NCBI GenBank assembly: GCA_021323735.1
Contig: JAJPKM010000016.1
Coordinates: 42,934-106,933, forward strand
DNA length: 64,000 nt
From: Gammaproteobacteria bacterium
Lineage (GTDB): Bacteria; Pseudomonadota; Gammaproteobacteria; Steroidobacterales; Steroidobacteraceae
Reading direction: 5' to 3'
Both the position numbers and the translations under genes were made by a program. Within the stretch, counting starts at the first letter, position 1; the number at the start of each line of letters is the position of its first letter. This document shows positions 58,856 to 64,000 of the stretch, piece after piece. The notes under the pieces are model-generated. The model did not search any database, was not told the DNA's origin, and was given only the letters and a program-made list of their open reading frames with translations.

Positions 58856-59653
58856 ATGGGGTTTCTGAGCGGCAAGCGCGCACTGATCGTGGGCCTCGCC
58901 ACGGATCGCTCGATCGCCTGGGGTATCGCGCAGGCGATGCACGCCCAAGGCGCCGAGCTAGCCTTCTCGCACATCGAACGCATGACCGACCGGGTGGTAC
59001 CGCTCGCCAAGCAACTGGGATCGGACATTACCTTTGTCATGGATGTCGCCTCCGATGACGAGATTGCGCAAGGGTTCGCCCGGCTCAAGTCGCGCTGGGA
59101 TGGTTTCGACATTCTGGTGCATGCCGTCGCATTCGCGCCGCGCGAGGCGATGACCGGCAACTTCGTCGATGTCACCACGCGGGAGGGCTTTCGCGTGGCC
59201 CACGACATCTCGAGCTACAGCCTCACCGCGTTGAGCCGTGCCTCGCTGCCATTCATGCAGGGCCGATCGGGCGCGATCGTTTCCTTAAGCTACCTTGGCG
59301 CAGTCCGCTCCATTCCGAGCTACAACGTGATGGGTCTCGCCAAGGCCAGTCTCGAAGCCAATGTCAGGTTCCTCGCGGCCGATCTCGGGCCGCAGCACAT
59401 TCGCGTCAATGCCATCTCGGCCGGCCCGATCAAGACCCTGGCAGCGGCAGGCATCCCGGGCTTTCGCAAAATGCTCGCCCACGTGGCGGCCACTGCTCCC
59501 ATTCAGCGCAACGTGACCCTCGAGGATGTGGGCAATGCAGCAGCGTTCCTGTGCTCGGATCTGGCCGCCGGCATCAGCGGCGAGGTGTTATACGTAGACG
59601 GCGGTTTCCACACCGTGGGCATGAGCTTTCCACCAGATGGTGATGGGGGATGA
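58856..59653 (+). CDS. fabI: Enoyl-ACP reductase (NADH)
   Basis: Reduces enoyl-ACP in fatty acid elongation. The 265-residue protein has [14 protein letters not shown] at the start, [12 protein letters not shown] (about 92) and the FabI-type catalytic pair Tyr-x6-Lys in YNVMGLAK (about 157), plus [14 protein letters not shown] (about 192). It follows mltD by five bases and may be read with it. Confidence 0.96.
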   Translation: MGFLSGKRALIVGLATDRSIAWGIAQAMHAQGAELAFSHIERMTDRVVPLAKQLGSDITFVMDVASDDEIAQGFARLKSRWDGFDILVHAVAFAPREAMTGNFVDVTTREGFRVAHDISSYSLTALSRASLPFMQGRSGAIVSLSYLGAVRSIPSYNVMGLAKASLEANVRFLAADLGPQHIRVNAISAGPIKTLAAAGIPGFRKMLAHVAATAPIQRNVTLEDVGNAAAFLCSDLAAGISGEVLYVDGGFHTVGMSFPPDGDGG

Positions 59654-59727
59654 CTTGTTCGCCGTGTCAACGGTTTCGGGGAATTAACGTTCTAGAATAG
59701 TTGCATTGGGTATCCAAGGGGTAGCAC

Positions 59728-60357
59728 ATGTTAAAAAGGACATCGATGAAAGTGGCAGCCTGCGCCTTAGGCCTAGGGCTCAGCGCCTGCAGCACCGTGG
59801 CCGTCAGGACCGACTACGCCAAGGATTTGTCCGTAGCCATATGTCATACCTATGCGTTCGCCAATGAGCATGTCGTCAATGCCGGCGGCGGCGACGAAGC
59901 TGCCTATGGCAATCCTCTGAACGCGGACCGGCTGCGCGTTTCTATTCAAAACAGCCTGGCCGCCAAGGGCATTCAATACGTGGATCGCGCTCAAGCCGAC
60001 TGCGTGGTGGGTTACGCGTTGGGCTCGCGCCAGGTGTTCGACACCTACTACGGCGGCTACTACGGGGCCGGCTGGGGCTTCGGTGGTTTCGGGGGGTTCG
60101 GTCGCGGCTTTGGCTATGGCGGCTACGGCGGTTTCGGCTACGGGGGCGGTTTCGGTTACGACGGTCCCTGGGTGGAGAACGAGACGCGCATTGCGATCGA
60201 CCTGTTCGACGCGAAATCGCACCGGCCGATCTGGCACGCCAGCGCCAGTCAGAACACCTATGAGTTGTCCGGTCCGCAGGCGGTGCAGAAGATCGATCTG
60301 GCCACGGCGGCGATCTTTGCCAAGTTTCCGGCGGGCACGCCGGTGGCGAAGAACTAA
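59728..60357 (+). CDS. DUF4136-type lipoprotein with a Gly/Tyr/Phe-rich loop
   Basis: A 209-residue predicted outer-membrane lipoprotein with lipobox LSAC at about residue 21. The DUF4136 pattern is visible in VRTDYAKDLSVAICHTYAF and, at the end, in RIAIDLFDAKSHRPIWHA. Between them, about residues 110-148, is a low-complexity stretch made almost only of Gly, Tyr and Phe. The function of the family is unknown. AGGGG lies six bases before the ATG at 59728. Confidence 0.88.
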   Translation: MLKRTSMKVAACALGLGLSACSTVAVRTDYAKDLSVAICHTYAFANEHVVNAGGGDEAAYGNPLNADRLRVSIQNSLAAKGIQYVDRAQADCVVGYALGSRQVFDTYYGGYYGAGWGFGGFGGFGRGFGYGGYGGFGYGGGFGYDGPWVENETRIAIDLFDAKSHRPIWHASASQNTYELSGPQAVQKIDLATAAIFAKFPAGTPVAKN

Positions 60358-60429
60358 CTAACTGCTGTAGCGCGCTGGGGGCGGTCGCGGCTTGGGAAGA
60401 AGGCCTTGGGCCCTCCGGACAGGGCTTCC

Positions 60430-60684
60430 TTAAGCCTTTGGCAACTCGCGGCGGCGCGCCTGCGGCGCGAAGAGATCGGCGATCCCTTCAGCCTCCTCGG
60501 GGTGTGCATCGAACCACGCCCTTGTCTCAGCAACCACCTGGGCACGAAAGGTGCCATCGGAAAGCGCTCGCTCGCGCGCTTGAATCTCGGAAAGGGTCGC
60601 ATCGATCCGCGAGAGCGCTGCGCGTACTTGAGTATGAATGTCTTTGAGCACGGCGCGCAAAGCCACCTCTTCTTCGTGCCGCAT
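60430..60684 (-). CDS. Small third gene of the ccd operon, unknown function
   Basis: 84 codons from ATG 60684 (or 85 from GTG 60687), starting within TAGTGATG right at the ccdB stop, so translation should be coupled. The product is charged, Ala/Glu/Arg-rich and predicted helical (RAVLKDIHTQVRAALSRIDA, then SEIQARERALSD), with no Cys, signal or membrane segment. I do not recognise it. Coding is supported by the coupled position and unbroken frame, but the high GC content makes long frames common here. It could be a helper to the toxin-antitoxin pair, or just a carried gene. Confidence 0.6.
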   Translation of the reverse strand: MRHEEEVALRAVLKDIHTQVRAALSRIDATLSEIQARERALSDGTFRAQVVAETRAWFDAHPEEAEGIADLFAPQARRRELPKA

Positions 60685-60686
60685 CA

Positions 60687-61001
60687 CTAAACGCCGAAAA
60701 ACAGGTAGTCGATAGCGGCCAGCAGTTCGGCGCGCGAAGAGGCTATGGAACTGACCTTGTGGGTCAGATCCCGAGATCGAATCACAGTCAGCCTGGGCAC
60801 CAGAACGACGTGGTTATTCCCTTGCAGCGCAACGACAGGCATGACACGGTGGATGTTCGGTCGCTCGTAGTCATTTGACGCGATCGGCGCAACCAGTTGC
60901 TCGGCGGCATTGACGGTAAGTTCCGACTGCATCGCGACCACGAAAGGATATGCCCGTCGCGCAGTCGCCAATGGATTTACGAAAACGTCAAACTGCGCCA
61001 T
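60687..61001 (-). CDS. ccdB: CcdB-family toxin
   Basis: A 104-residue CcdB-like toxin; the family poisons DNA gyrase. It has MAQFDVFVNP at the start, MQSELTVNA and VAPI in the core (the barrel) and ends AIDYLFFGV. In F-plasmid CcdB the last three residues Trp-Gly-Ile are needed for killing; here they are Phe-Gly-Val, so activity may be altered. ATG at 61001 overlaps the antitoxin gene by 14 bases, the usual arrangement. The longer frame that begins at 61136 is antisense-free but unlike the family. Confidence 0.92.
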   Translation of the reverse strand: MAQFDVFVNPLATARRAYPFVVAMQSELTVNAAEQLVAPIASNDYERPNIHRVMPVVALQGNNHVVLVPRLTVIRSRDLTHKVSSIASSRAELLAAIDYLFFGV

Positions 61002-61260
61002 CGTCGCGCTCGTAGTGGGCGCGCACCAGCTCAGGATATGACCCGTGCTGCGCTTCGTATCTATCCAAAGCCGCAAGCTCTTCGCGGATTTCAGCCCGGA
61101 GCGCCTCGCTGAGACGTGCCGAATATTCGTCTGCAAGCGCTTCCTCGGCGACCTTCGATGCGTTGATGCCTAAGCCCTTGGCTTTCGCGTATAGATCAGA
61201 GTTCAGCGTGATGCTGACAGTCTGCTTTGGCGCCTTTGGCTCAAAGAGGGGATCGCGCAC
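60988..61260 (-). CDS. ccdA: CcdA-family antitoxin
   Basis: A 90-residue antitoxin with an N-terminal ribbon-helix-helix DNA-binding part (TVSITLNSDLYAKAKGLGIN, then ASKVAEEALADEY) and a flexible acidic tail (EEL..LDRYEAQHGSYPEL) that should bind and neutralise CcdB. It starts with GTG at 61260 after GGAGG. It probably represses its own promoter through the palindrome just upstream, as CcdA-CcdB does in F. Confidence 0.92.
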   Translation of the reverse strand: MRDPLFEPKAPKQTVSITLNSDLYAKAKGLGINASKVAEEALADEYSARLSEALRAEIREELAALDRYEAQHGSYPELVRAHYERDDGAV

Positions 61261-61271
61261 GTGGCCTCCAT

Positions 61272-61313
61272 CAATTACCCGTGTATTTTACACGGGTAAT
61301 TGACAGGCGTCTA
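61272..61313 (-). promoter_or_regulatory. ccd promoter with a perfect palindromic operator
   Basis: A palindrome with 14-base perfect arms lies at 61272-61285 (CAATTACCCGTGTA) and 61289-61302, with only three bases between. On the minus strand TAGACG (61308-61313) and TAAAAT (61285-61290) are 17 bases apart and form a sigma70 promoter whose -10 is in the middle of the palindrome. The -35 box includes the end of dedA, whose stop is at 61311. This is the expected autoregulation site for CcdA/CcdB. It could also act as a hairpin ending dedA transcripts. Confidence 0.78.
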
Positions 61314-61931
61314 CTGCCCTCGCGCCGGCCGCTGCACGAAGAAGTAGTACAGCGCCGCCAGTACAGCCGCCACGGCCAGTACCAGGACGAAGAACCGGTG
61401 CAAGGAGCCGGCCAACAGCTCCGGGTGTCGCCCGATGCTCACGCCGAGCCAGGCCAGCACCGCACACCACAGCAAGGATCCGGCCAGCGTCGCCAACGCA
61501 TACCAGCGAAAATCCATGCGCAGAATACCCGCGGGAATGCCTATCAGATGACGGATGACGGGTAGTAAGCGGGAGAAGAACACACCGGCCGACTCGTACC
61601 GGGCCGCCCAGCGCTCCGCCAGGTCGATCTTCGCGGCGGAGAGCCCGATGTAGGGGCCCAGTCGTAGCACCAGGGGCCTTCCCAGAAAGCGCGCAGCCCA
61701 ATACATCAACGACGCGCCCACCCACGAACCGGCGGTCCCGGCGAGAACGATGCCGATCCATGACATCTGCCCTTGGGTGTGGGCCAGATAGGCCGCGGGC
61801 GGGATGATGACCTCGCTCGGAATGGGCACGAAGGTGCTTTCTAGGGCCATCAGTCCGGCAACGAGCCAGTAGCTGCCCTGGCTCAACGAGGTAAGGTACC
61901 AATCCGAAAATTGGTGCAGTAAAGCGGTCAA
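61311..61931 (-). CDS. DedA-family membrane protein
   Basis: A 206-residue inner-membrane protein with about 4-6 hydrophobic segments. It has the family's acidic loop ALESTFVPIPSEVIIPPAA (about 28) and the basic motif FFSRLLPVIRHLIGIPAG (about 115) with two Arg residues. Family members (UptA, DbcA) recycle undecaprenyl phosphate across the inner membrane or support lipid A aminoarabinose addition. The arn operon and the O-antigen genes here both use that carrier. It starts directly after the ppiD stop. Confidence 0.92.
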   Translation of the reverse strand: MTALLHQFSDWYLTSLSQGSYWLVAGLMALESTFVPIPSEVIIPPAAYLAHTQGQMSWIGIVLAGTAGSWVGASLMYWAARFLGRPLVLRLGPYIGLSAAKIDLAERWAARYESAGVFFSRLLPVIRHLIGIPAGILRMDFRWYALATLAGSLLWCAVLAWLGVSIGRHPELLAGSLHRFFVLVLAVAAVLAALYYFFVQRPARGQ

Positions 61932-63824
61932 CTAATCCATGGCCTTCGGATTCAAGGTGACCTTGGCATCGGCACGCGCCCCGGCGGCGTAGCTCTGCGC
62001 CTCGCTCGAGGCCATCTGCGCCGCATATTGCCGTCGAGTATCCCCATCCTTCGACTTGGCCTCCGGGTCCTCACGCACCGCACTTAAAGCCAGCACGGCC
62101 GCATCGCCGCCGGCGAGGCGCAGGTTCTCGTAAATCGGCTTAAGCTTAGGCTTGGGGGCCTGGAAGGCCGTGGTGCGAATCTCCACGGGCACGTCCTGAT
62201 CCGAGCGCGCGATGAATTTCGGCGCTTGCACACCGACGCCCAGGCTCTTCGCCACCGCATCCCAGGACTCGCCCTCGTTCAATCGCTTGGACGCATCCGC
62301 GGCCGCCGCGGCGGCGAGTTCCACGCCGCGCTGCTTCTTCCAGGCGGCGACGACCTCGGTCCGCACGGCCTCCAGCGGCTTTTGCTGCGGAAGCTTATGA
62401 TCCGTGGCGCGCAGCACCACTCCACGGCCCTTCTCCACCTCGACGATGGGACTCAAGCGCCCATCGAGCACATCCTGGCCGAACGCAGCGTCCAGCACCG
62501 CCGGCACCTTGGCGAGCGCTCCGCCGCCCTCTGACCGGCTGAAGTTGGCGATGTCCTGCACCGCCAATCCGGCCTTCTTCGCCACGAGCTCGATGTCCGT
62601 TGCATTCTGTAACGCCGCATCGGCCAGTTGATCCTGCGCGTTGTTGAACAAGCGCTCTGCTTCATTGCGCTTGTGCTCGGTTTCCAATTCAGTCCTGCTG
62701 GCCTCGTAGCTCTTCACCGCCGGCGGTTGAATGCCCTCGAGCTTCAGAATGTGGTAGCCGAACTGGGTCTTGACCGGGCCTCGGACCTCATCCGCCTTCA
62801 TGCCGAAGGCCGCGTCGGCGAAGGGACCGACGAAAACTTTGCGCTCCGCCCAGCCCAGGTCGCCGCCCTGCGCGGCCGAGCCCGGATCCTGGGAAAACTC
62901 CTTGGCCAACTTCGAGAAATCCTCACCGCCTTGAGCGCGCTTGAGCAATCCCTCGGCCTTGAGTTTGACCGCGGCATCCTCCTTCGGGTCGTTGACCGCC
63001 AACAGGATGTGGCGCACGCGGCGCTGCTCGGCTTGCACAAAACGCTCCGGCGTCTTGGTCTTCTGCTCTTCGTAGTACGCCTTGAGCTGCGCATCATCGA
63101 CGCTGATCTTGGATTCCAATTGCGCCAGGCTCAACTCGACATAGCGCAGATTCACGGTTTCCGCAGTCATGTAATCGGCTTTGTGGGCATCGTAGTACGC
63201 CTTGACGGCCGCATCGTCGGGTGTGGCGTGCTCCGCGTACTTGGCCGCGGACAGCGTCAGCCACGCCAGCTCGCGTTGCTGGCGGGAGAGCGCGCGAAAC
63301 TCATTGGTCTCGGTCGGCGTCGCAAAGCTCGAGGCATTGAGCGCCGTGTCGAGCTGCCGCAACTTCGCGTCGCGCCGGAACATTCCCTCGATTTCCGCGA
63401 CCGACCGGCCTTGTGCATTGAGCACCGCCAGGGCATGCGCCTGGTCGAATTTTCCATCCACTTGAAAAGCCGGGATCTTCGACATTTCCGCGAGCAGTTC
63501 CTGATCGCTGACGCGGTAGCCCAAGTCGTCGGCGCGCGTGACCAGCGCCTCGCTGTTCACGTAGTCTTCGAGCACGCGGCGCTTGATCTCGTTGCGCATG
63601 GCATCGTCGAGCGGCCCGTTGCTCTGGCGTTCGATTTGCGCCAGCTGCTGCTGATAGCTCTGGCGCACCTCATTGGAGGAAATTTCTGTGCCGTTGACCT
63701 TGGCCGCATAGGTGGGCGCGCTCAAGGTCCAGTTGATGCCCCAGAAGATGAACACCAGACCGATGGCGCCCAGCACCACGCCGGCCACCCACCCCTTCAA
63801 CCTGTCATGAATACTTTGCAGCAT
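61932..63824 (-). CDS. ppiD: Periplasmic peptidyl-prolyl isomerase/chaperone PpiD
   Basis: A 630-residue chaperone held in the inner membrane by one N-terminal helix (about 13-35) with a periplasmic body. It has a SurA-N-like region (about 35-200), a parvulin domain (about 265-360) with RRVRHILLAV, DLGWAERKVFVGPFADAAF and FGYHILKLE, and a long C-terminal region. It helps outer-membrane and periplasmic proteins leaving the Sec channel. It precedes dedA directly and lies 77 bases after tRNA-Asp. Confidence 0.94.
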   Translation of the reverse strand: MLQSIHDRLKGWVAGVVLGAIGLVFIFWGINWTLSAPTYAAKVNGTEISSNEVRQSYQQQLAQIERQSNGPLDDAMRNEIKRRVLEDYVNSEALVTRADDLGYRVSDQELLAEMSKIPAFQVDGKFDQAHALAVLNAQGRSVAEIEGMFRRDAKLRQLDTALNASSFATPTETNEFRALSRQQRELAWLTLSAAKYAEHATPDDAAVKAYYDAHKADYMTAETVNLRYVELSLAQLESKISVDDAQLKAYYEEQKTKTPERFVQAEQRRVRHILLAVNDPKEDAAVKLKAEGLLKRAQGGEDFSKLAKEFSQDPGSAAQGGDLGWAERKVFVGPFADAAFGMKADEVRGPVKTQFGYHILKLEGIQPPAVKSYEASRTELETEHKRNEAERLFNNAQDQLADAALQNATDIELVAKKAGLAVQDIANFSRSEGGGALAKVPAVLDAAFGQDVLDGRLSPIVEVEKGRGVVLRATDHKLPQQKPLEAVRTEVVAAWKKQRGVELAAAAAADASKRLNEGESWDAVAKSLGVGVQAPKFIARSDQDVPVEIRTTAFQAPKPKLKPIYENLRLAGGDAAVLALSAVREDPEAKSKDGDTRRQYAAQMASSEAQSYAAGARADAKVTLNPKAMD

Positions 63825-63901
63825 GATCCCAACCTCGTTTCCCTAACCTACCGCTTCACCGCAGCGCGGCCAAATGGCTCGCGCGGGATCACATCAGGAA
63901 A

Positions 63902-63978
63902 TGGCGGAGTGGACGGGACTCGAACCCGCGACCCCCGGCGTGACAGGCCGGTATTCTAACCAGCTGAACTACCACTCC
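63902..63978 (-). tRNA. tRNA-Asp (anticodon GTC), CCA encoded
   Basis: A 77-base minus-strand gene. The acceptor stem GGAGTGG pairs with CCACTCC. The D-arm contains AGTTCAG and GGTTAGA, the anticodon loop CTGTCAC holds GTC, and the T-loop is GGTTCGAGTCC. The discriminator is G and CCA is encoded. It is nearly the same as E. coli tRNA-Asp. It reads toward ppiD. Confidence 0.97.
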
Positions 63979-64000
63979 GCTGTTGGTGGGTGCTGAGGGG

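Noticed and set aside
62628..63959. 443-codon plus-strand frame over ppiD and the tRNA
   Set aside because: Antisense of ppiD and it runs through the tRNA-Asp gene, so it cannot be real.

Overview
This window looks like a chromosomal piece of a GC-rich gammaproteobacterium, probably of the Xanthomonadales/Nevskiales/Steroidobacter type. The evidence is the mltD-gloB-methyltransferase-rnhA-dnaQ neighbourhood (the same gene set as E. coli mltD-gloB-yafS-rnhA-dnaQ), a tRNA-Asp nearly identical to the enterobacterial one, a WbpL/WbpM/WbpV-type O-antigen initiation set, and a complete lipid A aminoarabinose (arn) operon. Species cannot be read from the sequence alone. No CRISPR array, insertion sequence, phage or replication origin was seen.

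Layout. 1-3268 (-): an S-adenosylmethionine cycle operon, adenosine kinase-metK-ahcY, with ahcY cut by the window edge. 3297-7945 (+): two coupled glucosidase genes (a debranching-enzyme-like protein and a GH63 protein). 7974-10803: a GT2-GtrA glycosyltransferase, a glutathione S-transferase, an alpha/beta-hydrolase gene reduced to its two ends, and a periplasmic peroxiredoxin. 11026-12514 (+): a winged-helix Fic protein with a strong promoter and twin 25-bp repeats, and with Gln in place of the catalytic His. 12557-30493 (-): an 18-kb one-direction block that starts with O-antigen initiation and sugar-nucleotide genes (wbpL-type, gmd, fcl, wbpM-type, galE, ugd, manC, manB) and runs straight into arnC-arnA(formyltransferase)-arnA(decarboxylase)-arnD-arnT-arnE/F-arnB. 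30746-44210 (+): the strain-variable part of the O-antigen locus, with glycosyltransferases, a flippase, a polymerase, an asparagine-synthase-type amidotransferase, sugar-modifying enzymes and a WbpV-type reductase. 44211-56353 (-): chain-length regulator, a very large SLBB export protein, rmlBDCA, pgi, a UDP-glucuronate epimerase, then housekeeping dnaQ, rnhA and a methyltransferase. 56417-60357 (+): gloB, mltD, fabI and a DUF4136 lipoprotein. 60430-61313 (-): a ccdA-ccdB toxin-antitoxin pair with a coupled third gene and a perfect palindrome over its promoter. 61311-63978 (-): dedA, ppiD and tRNA-Asp.

How it fits together. The two minus-strand blocks and the plus-strand block together form a surface-polysaccharide island. 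They supply GDP-mannose and GDP-fucose, dTDP-rhamnose (perhaps also its C4 epimer), UDP-glucuronate and UDP-galacturonate, and a 4-keto-6-deoxy-HexNAc precursor. They start the chain on undecaprenyl phosphate (WbpL type), flip it (Wzx), polymerise it (Wzy/Wzz) and possibly export it (SLBB protein). The same UDP-glucuronate feeds the arn pathway, which puts aminoarabinose on lipid A and is classically linked to cationic-peptide resistance. I did not find a clearly new system. The most unusual points are the three-gene ccd operon, the His-less Fic gene with its twin operators, the split-arnA operon fused to O-antigen genes, and two decayed gene remnants.
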